Source: Tubiluchus corallicola (taxonomy: Eukaryota > Priapulida > Priapulimorpha > Priapulimorphida > Tubiluchidae). From it: DNA of 25,000 nucleotides. The translations under genes were made by a program, and so were the position numbers. Positions within the stretch are counted from its first letter, which is position 1, and every line of letters begins with the position of its first letter. Location: NCBI GenBank assembly GCA_030141605.1, contig JAQGDQ010000923.1:49531-74530 (forward strand). The letters are read 5' to 3'. Below, one piece after another: positions 1 through 8,353 of this stretch. The notes beneath the pieces are model-generated. The model saw only the letters and a list, made by a program, of their open reading frames with translations, had not been told where the DNA came from and did not search any database.

Positions 1-339
1 AATGCCCTAGTTTAGATTGTCATTTGACACACAGTTTGTAAATATATTATCGATTAAAGTTGCTGAGTAAGTAGTAATTCTTGTTGGTTTGGTGATTAAG
101 GGATACAATGAATGACTAAGTAGGCAATTGAGAAAAGATTCAGTTCCTTCGTGCGAGTCACAGTTAAGCAAGTTTAAGTTGAAATCGCCGCAGATAAAGA
201 TGTGCTTGTTTTCATCAATTATTTTAGAGAGAAGGTTATCTAAACCATCAAGAAATACTGGGATACTGGTACCCGGAGGTCTGTATAACACTCCAACTAA
301 AATATTTTTTGTAAGTTCTTGGGTAATTTCAACAATCAG
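1..339 (-). repeat. Inverted copy of LINE endonuclease segment (left arm of foldback)
   Basis: This arm is the reverse complement of 436-774, pairing position i with 775-i. By eye I find only two mismatches in 339 bp, both transitions and both synonymous (a Thr and a Cys codon). The spacer is 96 bp (340-435). The arm reaches base 1, so it may continue left of the window. It carries the same TAG stop as the right arm, so the duplication is younger than that mutation. It could be an inverted duplication, a relative of 5' inversion during retrotransposition, or partly an assembly effect. Confidence 0.93.
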
Positions 340-340
340 A

Positions 341-1014
341 GAACAGGTGGAGGGGTTTCCCTGTATATAAAGGACGATTTAAACAGTAGACCTCGTAATG
401 ACTTAGACTGTTTCAATGAACAAACCTGTGAATCACTGATTGTTGAAATTACCCAAGAACTTACAAAAAATATTTTAGTTGGAGTGTTATACAGACCTCC
501 GGGTACCAGTATCCCAGTATTTCTTGATGGTTTAGATAACCTTCTCTCTAAAATAATTGATGAAAACAAGCACATCTTTATCTGTGGCGATTTCAACTTA
601 AACTTGCTTAACTGTGACTCGCACGAAGGAACTGAATCTTTTCTCAATTGCCTACTTAGTCATTCATTGTATCCCTTAATCACTAAACCAACAAGAATTA
701 CTACTTACTCAGCAACTTTAATCGATAATATATTTACAAACTGTGTGTCAAATGACAATCTAAACTAGGGCATTCTCTACAGTGATATATCTGACCATTT
801 TCCCATTTATTCAGTAACTAGCTTAAAAGTGGCACTTCATTCAAAACCAATAGTTTCAAAATTTAGAATCTTTAATGATAGCACCATCGCAGACTTCAAG
901 TCCAAAGTAGCACCCCATGACTGGTCCCAAATCTTTTGCATACAAAATCCTGACTCGGCATTTCAATCTTTCTTTAAAGATTACTACAATATTTACAATG
1001 AAAGCTTTCCACTA
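341..1014 (+). pseudogene. LINE apurinic endonuclease (EEP) domain, interrupted
   Basis: In frame 1 the remains of an exonuclease-endonuclease-phosphatase domain are clear: GGGVSLYI near the start, YRPPGTSI at about 490-513, the catalytic GDFNLNLL at 586-609, the LITKPTRIT block at about 676-702, LIDNIFTN, and the SDISDHFPI motif (781-807) with the Asp-His pair of the active site. A TAG at 766-768 splits the domain just before SDH, yet the same frame continues cleanly to the insertion at 1016. The domain would nick target DNA for target-primed reverse transcription. The N-terminal third is absent, cut off at the foldback. Confidence 0.88.
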
Positions 1015-1015
1015 A

Positions 1016-1354
1016 ATAACTATGGAAGTTTTTGCGGAATCAATCAAAGTGGTTTATTTATGATATTGCAGCAATGATCAGGCTGAAATAACAACAACAA
1101 AATAATTACATATAATACTGCCATACCGCATAGAGCGTAAGTACAAATATAAATGTTTCGAATCATACGAATTTAAGAATTGTTCCTTTAATCACAAAAG
1201 TATAACTGCAAATAATATACCGTTCTAAATGTTAAATATCTGCTTGACACTGCATGGAGTTCTTATTGTTAAATGTGCTAAAAATTGCCTCCTGGCAAAC
1301 TGCAATACGGGTGCTCTTCGTATGCTGAAATCTTCGAGATCCTCTATCTACTAA
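1016..1354. mobile_element. 339-bp insertion inside the LINE, flanked by ACTAA direct repeats
   Basis: The frame runs cleanly to 1014 and resumes cleanly at 1351; the block between is full of stops and fits no LINE domain. ACTAA occurs at 1011-1015 and again at 1350-1354, as expected for a 5-bp target-site duplication. Insert plus one repeat is 339 bp (3 x 113), so the two flanks are in the same frame. I see no terminal inverted repeats, no tRNA boxes and no coding capacity. It may be a small non-autonomous element; the type is unknown. Confidence 0.6.
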
Positions 1355-3320
1355 TTACAAAAATAGTAAAGCCACGGACGTTAAATAAACCTTGGCTAAC
1401 AAGCGGCTTGATACACTCAGTTAAACACAAAAATAAATTATATACGCTAAAATTAAAAAACCCTACTGATCTGAACATTGACCATTATAAAACTTATAGA
1501 AATAACCTAACGTCAATACTAAGAAAAGCCGAAAAAGATTATTATGCCAATACAATTAAAAATAATATGAATAACATGAGAAAAACGTGGAAAATTATAA
1601 ATTTAGCTATTAATAAAAAAGATACTTCTCATATAGAACAGTATCATTCAGAACATTTCAAAAAATCACACCATAACCCAATGACATCAAAAGAAATATC
1701 CGATGGCTTTAATAACTATTTTGTAAATGTAGGATCAACTCTAGCAGACAAGATTCCCACTGCAAATACATCATATTTTTCATACTTACCAAATGCATGT
1801 AGGAATTCAATGCAGTTGCTTCCAATTGACAAAACGGAGCTATTAAATGTGGCAAATATTTTAAAAAATAAAAACAGTACAGGGTATGATGATATATCAC
1901 AAATTATCCTTAAAAAATCCATCAGCTGTATTGCTGAAACTCTACTTTATATGTTTAACAAGTCATTTTCAACAGGTATAGCCCCAGACTCTCTGAAAAT
2001 AGCTAAGGTTAATTCAATTTTTAAAACTGGTGATAAGTGCCAGTTTCAAAATCATAAACCCATTTCAATTCTTCCCTGTTTTTCCAAAATTCTTGAAAGA
2101 CTAATGTGTGATAGACTAGAAAGTTTCATTAAAAAATATATATTATATAACAAACAACTAGGCTTTAGACAAAACCACTCCACTTACATGGCTCTACTTG
2201 AACTTCTTGATTTAATGTCAAATGTAATTGACAATAATGAATTTTCAAATGGTATTTTTATTGAAATATCTAAGGCCTTTGACCATCAAATACTCTTAGA
2301 TAAATTAAACAACTATGGTGTCAGAGGTCTACCTTTACAGTGGTTTACAAGTTATTTACACAACAGAAAACAATCCGTACTAATTGAAAACACATTTTCT
2401 TCTTTGAAGCAAATCAATTATGGTGTCCCCCAAGGCTCAATCTTAGGTCCATTGCTTTTTCTTCTCTATATTAATGATCTCCACAATGTCTCCAACCTGC
2501 TAGACTTCATTTTATTTGCCGATGATACTGACATATTCTATAGTCACTCAAACTATGAATCAATGATAAATACTGTAAACCAAGAACTTGTACACCTCTC
2601 CACCTGGTTTAAAGCTAATAAGTTATCACTGAATATTGAAAAAACCAAATTTATTGTATTCACAAATAAAAATAAAAGAATCCCTACGAATCTTACAGTA
2701 AAAATCGATGAAGTCCCAATAAATCAAGTAAAACATACTAAGTTCTTAGGCATCATCATAGATGAACACCTAACTTGGCAAGAACATCTTAGATTTATCG
2801 AAAGCAAAATCTCAAAAATCATAGGCATTATATACAGAGTTAGACACATATTGCCTAAATCAGTACTTGTATTATTATATAATTCTCTTTTTTTACCATA
2901 TCTAAATAATTCAAACATTATTTGGGGAAGCACATACTCCAGTCGATTGAAAAAAATTCATCTGATTCAGAAGAAAATAGTGCGAGCTATAACATTTGCC
3001 GGTTATCAGGACCATACACCACCAATATTTAAAAGACTAAACTTTCTAAACATTTATGACATTAATAAGTTCCAAACTGCCATTTTCATGTACAAATTCT
3101 CTCGTAATTATTGCCTCCCTTATTTACTGATTATTTTTGTTTGAATGCTGAGATACATAATTACGGCACACGTTATAGACTGAACTATCACTACATGCAG
3201 TGCAACACAAATGTTAGAAAATTTTCTATTAAATACAATGGCCCTTGCATATGGAATTTAATTGCTGCAGCTATTTAAAATGCCAACTCGCTGTCCATAT
3301 TTAAAAAAATTATAAATTAA
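1351..3320 (+). pseudogene. LINE reverse transcriptase and C-terminal domain, broken
   Basis: The frame begins after the insertion with a KPRTLNKPWLT linker typical of LINE ORF2. RT motifs follow: SILPCFSKILER (~2070-2105), LGFRQNHST (~2158-2185), motif A at 2251-2290, YGVPQGSILGPLLF (~2419-2460), FADDT (2515-2529) and FLGIIIDEHLTW (~2742-2778). Motif A reads FIEISKAFD where FIDLSKAFD is usual: the metal-binding Asp is Glu (GAA, 2263-2265). The residues normally between AFD and HQILL are missing. Near 3120 the frame shifts; the usual tail (NYGTRYRLNYH, then GPCIWNLI) continues from 3123 and meets a TAA at 3276-3278 before the expected end at 3318-3320. Confidence 0.92.
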
Positions 3321-3700
3321 ACTTACTTGAAACATATAACTGATCACTCAATCATGATTTGTTGTTTTTCATTTTCAAAACTTGTATAGTATAATAATAT
3401 TTTTATTACTTCCCACCCGTATTTATATTTGTATATTTTGTGATATTGTATCTGTATATATTGTAATTTTTTTCGTAACTAATTCTAGTGGCCTACCATA
3501 AGCTAGCTTCTTAGGTCTCTAGCGCAGAATTCATGAATTGTATCATATTTTTATATTAACAAAAACTGATGCACATGTAATGTAATGTATTTGTATATGT
3601 TTACTTGAAAATAAATCTATTAAAATCTAAAATAGTAGAGCTGTATAAAAAATTTCAAGTGCAGTGGTAGCCGCCATTCACTTATGACGTAACTGGTGGA
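3321..3700 (+). other. LINE 3' untranslated tail and junction with minisatellite
   Basis: AT-rich sequence with no coding signal. An AATAAA lies at 3610-3615, followed by a TCTATTAAAATCTAAAATA tail where the element probably ends (about 3635). I see no obvious target-site duplication, as expected if the 5' end was rearranged. The last ~60 bases before 3700 are unassigned. Confidence 0.55.
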
Positions 3701-3708
3701 CTTTGAGA

Positions 3709-4796
3709 CTTTTCCATGATCACGACCACGACTATCACCTGAGCAATTATGACCACGACCGCCTCAACACAACCACGACCATGGTCACCATGATCACGAT
3801 CACAACCGTCACCAGCACGATCACGACCGCCACCAGCACGATCACGACTGCCACCAGCACAATCAACCGCCACCAGCAGGATCATGACCGGAAACCAGCA
3901 CGATCATGACCACCACCAGCACGATCACGACCACCACCAGCACGATCACGACTGCCACCAGCACGATCACGACCACCACCAGCACGATCACGACTGTCAC
4001 CAGCACGATCACGACTGCCACCAGCACGATCATGCCCACGACCATCACCAGCATGATCACGACCATCACCAGCACGATCACGACTGTCACCAGCAGGATC
4101 ACGACCGGAACCAGCACGATCACGACCGCCACCAGCATGATCATGACCAGCACCCACGACACCACCAGCACGATCACGACTGGCACCAGCACGATCACGA
4201 CTGCCACCAGCACGATCACGACCACCACCAGCACGATCAGGATCATGACCAGCACGAGCACGATCACGACCACCACCAGCACGATCACGACCGCCACCAG
4301 CACGATCACGACTGCCACCAGCACGATCACGACCGCCACCAGTATGATCATGACCAGCACCAGCACAATCATGCCCACGACCCCCACCAGCACGATCACG
4401 ACTGGCACCAGCACAATCACGACTGCCACCAGCACGATCACGACTGCCACCAGCACGATCATGACTGCCACCAGCACGATCATGCCCACGACCACCACCA
4501 GCACGATCACGACTGCCACCAGCACGATCACGACTGCCACCAGCACGATCACGACTGCCACCAGCACGATCATGACTGCCACCAGCACGATCATGCCCAC
4601 GACCACCACCAGCACGATCACGACTGCCACCAGCACGATCATGACTGCCACCAGCACGATCACGTCCACCACCAGCACGATCATGCCCACGACCACCACC
4701 AGCACGATCACGACTGCCACCAGCACGATCATGCCCACGACCACCACCAGCACGATCACGTCCACCACCAGCATCATCATCATCATCATCATCATC
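3709..4796. repeat. 21-bp-periodic minisatellite (CACCAGCACGATCACGACTGC type)
   Basis: About 1.1 kb of tandem units with a basic 21-bp period (CACCAGCACGATCACGACNNC), and a longer variant that inserts a GCCCACGAC-type block. Because unit lengths are multiples of three, two plus-strand and two minus-strand frames stay open for more than 900 bp. One plus frame (3884-4816) reads as a His/Gln/Asp repeat (HQHDHDC, HQHDHDH), another as Thr/Ser/Ile; minus frames read Gly/Arg/Asp-rich or Val/Leu-rich. I see no splice sites, promoter or unique domain, so it is most simply non-coding. Left-end units (3709-3880) are more diverged, as is common at array edges. Confidence 0.93.
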
Positions 4797-4856
4797 AAGA
4801 ACAACAACAACAATAACGAGGACAACAACAACAGCATCAGCAGCAGCAAAACACTT
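4769..4856. repeat. CAT / CAA / CAG simple repeat
   Basis: A run of CAT triplets (about 4770-4797) is followed by CAA-rich and CAG-rich triplets up to about 4856. It directly abuts the minisatellite and extends its triplet character. Confidence 0.85.
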
Positions 4857-4897
4857 GCACACCACTAATTACTAGTATAAATCAACAGCCTGTCTAA

Positions 4898-4978
4898 TTA
4901 ATAGAAATCCATATTTTCTGTCCAACCACAACTGTTCAAACATGTAAACATTAACAAGTATCGAATTCGGATAGGAAA
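4898..4978 (-). CDS. Candidate terminal coding exon, unknown protein
   Basis: On the minus strand a pyrimidine-rich tract ending in TTGTTACAG precedes 4978. From there a frame of 26 codons (beginning FPIRIRYLLMF) ends in TAA at 4898-4900. The acceptor is in phase 0, which fits the phase 0 donor of the exon at 5551-5913, so it could be the last exon of that gene. No domain is recognisable, no AATAAA is seen just downstream, and an open frame this short is not significant alone. Confidence 0.22.
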   Translation of the reverse strand, partial: FPIRIRYLLMFTCLNSCGWTENMDFY

Positions 4979-5036
4979 CTGTAACAACAGAATACACCTA
5001 CCAAAAATTTGGATTCGAATTAAAAAAAACTTGTTG

Positions 5037-5038
5037 GA

Positions 5039-5086
<48 letters not shown>

Positions 5087-5165
5087 CATATATAATATAT
5101 AAACATATATATCATATATACATATGTATGCGTTTATATAAATATATATTATAAGCATATGTAAA
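5037..5165. repeat. (TA)n-rich microsatellite
   Basis: Alternating TA with interspersed CATA and ATAA units. Open minus-strand frames here give only Ile/Tyr repeats. Around it, 4980-5036 and 5166-5410 are AT-rich with no gene signal seen. Confidence 0.93.
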
Positions 5166-5416
5166 ATTATTCAGTATATATAAACTAAGTATTTATCTTT
5201 AAAAATATTAGTTATTTTGTAATAGTTTGTTATGTTTATTTATTTTTATACAAAAATTAAAATTCTCTCATCATAAATATTACTATCCTCTTCAGTTTTA
5301 CTTGTGAGTCGCCATATCAAATTATTGACTAATTCAATTTAAATTGATCCTAATTTCTTCATACTAATAACCATTATGTACAGACCCCATGAACTAATTA
5401 TACCATCTAATATGTA

Positions 5417-5456
5417 AGGGGAGTGTGCACATGACCACTTGGTCTTACACTCCCCT
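5417..5456. other. Nested hairpin
   Basis: AGGGGAGTGT at 5417-5426 is exactly complementary to ACACTCCCCT at 5447-5456. The loop holds a second short hairpin, GACCA-CT-TGGTC. The stem is G+C-rich inside a strongly AT-rich stretch. Function unknown. Confidence 0.6.
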
Positions 5457-5550
5457 CACACAAACCAAATTTGCTCTTTGATAATATTATTTTTGTAAGT
5501 GTGTTTTATTCTTTTTTTGTGAAATAAAAAATGATTATTTATAGACTCAC

Positions 5551-5913
5551 CCTCAGTATGTGCAAAGGACTGTCCTCTAACCTACAAACTCCCTCTTCGT
5601 GAGAATCAACAGCTTCCTCATTTTTGGCTTCCTCTGGAGCCTCCTGTTGTTTCTGTGGTTTTCCGCTTCCGACCAGGATGCTGAGAGCGGCAAGAACTTT
5701 CCATCTTCCTCTTGAGGAGTTCTTCGTTTCCTCTTTTCTTTCACCTCTTAACTCTTGCATAGGAACACCGTGTTTGCTCCAAGTCGACTGTTCAACAATC
5801 TTCGGCAAACGTTCGGGAATAATCGGATTTACACGAGTCGACGACGGCGTCTGATTGTTTCTGAGTAACGTGGCCACATCCAGCCACTCGAATCGACGAG
5901 CCATTTTATTGCT
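5551..5913 (-). CDS. Coding exon of an unrecognised host gene
   Basis: The open frame is bounded by a good acceptor (CTTACTTTTGCAG before 5913) and a consensus donor (AGG|GTGAGT after 5551). The exon is 363 bp, begins and ends in phase 0, and encodes 121 codons: three (SNK), then 118 from an internal ATG at 5904. The protein starts MARRFEWLDVATLLRNN, has a Pro-containing middle, a basic Arg/Lys stretch (around residues 60-75), and a Lys/Gln/Glu-rich acidic part (around 88-108). This complex composition is unlike the repeat-derived frames nearby. If the acceptor is used with no coding sequence upstream, ATG 5904 is the start; otherwise this is an internal exon. No family is recognised. Neighbouring candidate exons 7050-7169 and 4898-4978 are phase-compatible. 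Confidence 0.62.
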
Positions 5914-6112
5914 CTGCAAAAGTAAGCCACTAATTAGTGTGTTATCATTCATCATTACGTCACAAAGGTTAATAAACGTGGCAGACGACAATTATTGAAA
6001 CGTCATTGTATCACGACAAGCGACAATTAATTAGTGATAATTAGCTAATTGGTTGCTTCCGTTAATGCCCTAAACACTCGTAAATCTTATTGACACCTAG
6101 TGCAACACGGGG
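5914..6112. other. Probable intron sequence
   Basis: Between the acceptor of the 5551-5913 exon and the minisatellite. It holds AT-rich sequence and a run of nine G at about 6110-6118. I see nothing coding. Confidence 0.4.
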
Positions 6113-7012
6113 GGGGGCAAGGCAGCATGGCTTCTATGTCATTTTCTCAACAACACAGTGAGCCAAAACAGCATGGCTTCTATGTCATTTCTCAACAACA
6201 CAAGGGGTCAAGGCAGCATGGCTTGTATGTCATTTCTCAAAAACACAAGGGGTCAAGGCAGCATGGCTTCTATGTCATTTCTCAACAACACAAGGAGCCA
6301 AGGTTGCATGGCTTCTATGTCACTTCTCAACAACACAAGGAGCCAAGGTTGCATGGCTTCTATGTCGTTTTCTCAACAACACAAGGAGTCAAAGCAGCAT
6401 GGCTTCTATGTCATTTCTCAACAACACAAGGGGTCAAGGCAGCATGGCTTCGTCATTTCTCAACAACACAAGGGACCAAGGCAGCTTGGCTTCTATGTCA
6501 TTTCTCAACAACACAAGGGGTCAAGGCAGCATGGCTTCTATGTCATTTCTCAACAACACAAGGGGTCAAGGCAGCATGGCTTCTATGTCGTTTTCTCAAC
6601 AACACAAGGGGTCAAGGCAGCATGGCTTCTATGTCGTTTTCTCAACAACACAAGGGGTCAAGGCAGCATGGCTTCTATGCCGTTTTCTCAACAACACAAG
6701 GGACCAAGGCAGCATGGCTTCTATGTCATTTCGTAACAACACAAGGGGTCAAGGCAGCATGGCTTCTATGTCATTTCTCAACAACACAAGGGACCAAGGC
6801 AGCATGGCTTCTATGTCATTTCTCAACAACACAAGGGACCAAGGCAGCTTGGCTTCTATGTCATTTCTCAACAACACAAGGGGTCAAGACAGCATGGCTT
6901 CTATGTCATTTTCTCAACAACACAAGGGGTCAATGCAGCATGGCTTCTATGACGTTTTCTCAACAACATAAGGGGTCAAGGCAGCATGGTTTCTATGTCA
7001 TTTCTCAACATT
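6113..7012. repeat. 45-bp minisatellite, about 20 copies
   Basis: The unit is about 45 bp and contains GCATGGCTTCTATGTCATTT, then CTCAACAACACAAGGGGTCA. Some copies carry an extra T (46 bp) and one is shortened. With a unit divisible by three, all plus frames stay open over long stretches, and the T insertions merely swap frames. Variants (GGGACC, GGAGCC, GGAGTC; GCATGG or GCTTGG) are shared by adjacent units, suggesting local block duplication. It falls inside the proposed intron 5914-7049. Confidence 0.95.
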
Positions 7013-7027
7013 GTACATGTATATGCC

Positions 7028-7065
7028 CAATCCAATGCGACCTTCTTACTTGGATTTGTTTACTC
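7028..7065. repeat. 38-bp sequence shared with the protease 5' flanks
   Basis: Aligns without gaps to 8028-8065 (and its copy at 11707-11744), with six differences, all transitions. The strongest block is GGATTTGTTTACTC. It overlaps the donor end of the candidate exon 7050-7169. It may be a fragment of a dispersed repeat. Confidence 0.6.
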
Positions 7066-7169
7066 CAAGGATTCTTCTTCAGCACATCGTACAGATCATC
7101 ATCACTGGATATTCTGTCAGGCCATTTAGTTCTTTGTAAAGCGCCAATTTCCATTTATTCTCCATAGCT
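7050..7169 (-). CDS. Candidate exon upstream of the 5551-5913 exon
   Basis: Minus strand. A pyrimidine-rich acceptor (TGTGTTTTTATGCAACCCAG) precedes 7169 and a consensus donor CAA|GTAAGA follows 7050. From ATG at 7154, 35 codons are open (MEIGALQRTKW, then acidic DRISSDDDLYDVLKKNPW) and end in phase 0, matching the next exon. The frame has a TAA just before this ATG, so 7155-7169 would be 5' UTR. A second, out-of-frame ATG lies at about 7165. Doubts: the donor end overlaps a sequence repeated at 8028 and 11707, and the frame is short. Confidence 0.35.
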
Positions 7170-7518
7170 CTGGGTTGCATAAAAACACAGGTTAAAGTGA
7201 AGTTGAAAGATCCGAACTGTGGCTTCGTGAGAAAGTCTATGGCTTCTGCCCACGCTAAATGAATTAATGTTTACACTAGCGTAGCAGAACCGTGGCTGAA
7301 CTGATTATTAATTGCTACATTAGCTGACTCAGTTAGCTGACTGAATGATGAATTGCTGCACATTCTGTAAATAGAATCAGGTGTGTGAATGATGGACAAA
7401 ATGAGAAGTCATGCTTTAATTACTGAGTTACGGTAGTTGCTTTTTTATTTAGTCATTGTTTATATGTTGTTTATTTATTTATTTTTTATTGTTTATTTAT
7501 TTACACAGAGGAGTGGAA
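7170..7518. other. Intergenic or intronic, no gene seen
   Basis: Contains AGCTGACT-type short duplications near 7322-7342 and a TTTA-rich stretch at about 7443-7503. No convincing exon. Confidence 0.5.
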
Positions 7519-7566
7519 GTACTGGTGCTGTTGCTACTGCTGCTGCTGCTGCTGCTCCTGCTACTA
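7519..7566 (+). repeat. Short CTG-type triplet array preceding duplication copy 1
   Basis: About 48 bp of GCTGTTGCTACTGCTGCTG-like triplets, then three copies of an AAATGTTGATT motif before the shared unit starts at 7592. It mirrors the long arrays that precede the equivalent junction at 11271. Confidence 0.8.
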
Positions 7567-8278
7567 AATGTTGATTTAAATGTTGATTTTGCATTTAAAT
7601 GTTGATTATGGAAGAGGATTGCAACAGTAGTCATTAACAGCAACATCGTTACTTTATTCGCTATTTGTTTATATATTTTTATTTGTTTATTTATCAATTT
7701 ATTTGTTTGTTTATTTATTTCTGTTTGTTTATTTGTTTTTGTTATTAATTCACTTGCTCATTTGTATGTATGTTGGTTTGTCTGTTGTTTGTTTTATTTA
7801 TTTGTTTATTTGTTCGTTTGTGTATGTTGTTTATATGATGTTTATTTATTTTTTCAATCATTTATTTATTTATATTTGTAGCACGTATAATGTATTTACT
7901 AAACATCAAACAATAATATTTGTAAACACTATACAATTGCATCAAAACTGAATAACTATGACATGAATAGGAAGAAAACAGTAAACAATTAAACCAACGA
8001 CTCATCTAAGTCTGATAATCTCCTGTCTAATCTAATGCAATCTTCCTACTCGGATTTGTTTACTCTTCCCTGTAACGCGATTGTTGTAGAACAACAGCCA
8101 CGTGCTTTTGTTTACTTCGAAAATGGAACGGAAATGACGCATAAACAAAGAGTTTTGTAACAAAGTAGTTGCCTGGCTGCTCAATTGTTTTAAACGTTCC
8201 ATTCTTTTAAAAGCGACTGTAGTAATTCGTTCTCAAAATCAGCTTAATCACTGAAATCTGCCTTTTAACTAGAGAATG

Positions 8279-8284
8279 TATAAA
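8279..8284 (+). promoter_or_regulatory. Putative TATA box of protease copy 1
   Basis: TATAAA lies 70 bp before the ATG at 8354, in a 5' flank that is nearly identical in copy 2 (TATAAA at 11958-11963). A CACGTG E-box lies further upstream at about 8099-8104. Assignment is by position and conservation only. Confidence 0.4.
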
Positions 8285-8353
8285 CTACAGTTAGGCAATG
8301 AGGAAGCTCTTTGATGATTGTTTCATCTAAAAGTACAGTTAGCACAATTTAGT

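Larger units (their letters stand above)
341..3640 (+). mobile_element. Degraded 5'-truncated non-LTR retrotransposon (LINE, CR1/jockey superfamily)
   Basis: The order is endonuclease, reverse transcriptase, then a C-terminal domain and a short 3' UTR with AATAAA. This matches the ORF2 of APE-type LINEs. ORF1 and the start of the endonuclease are missing. Lesions seen: a TAG at 766-768, a 339-bp insertion at 1016-1354, a changed catalytic Asp and lost residues in RT motif A, a frameshift near 3120 and a TAA at 3276-3278. The element is therefore dead. The right end is approximate, placed after the AATAAA-containing tail. The clade is inferred from motif style only; no phylogeny was run. Confidence 0.9.

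Noticed and set aside
6100-7167. 355-codon frame over the 45-bp minisatellite
   Set aside because: All three plus frames are open with the same repeated peptide, and T insertions swap frames, so no frame is preserved.
7703-7951. Phe/Leu/Tyr-rich frame (and its copy at 11382-11630)
   Set aside because: Translation of TTTA/TTTG repeats without an ATG at the stated start.
8318-8353. Upstream extension of protease copy 1 (12 more codons)
   Set aside because: This extension starts at TTG, not ATG; the signal peptide begins at ATG 8354.
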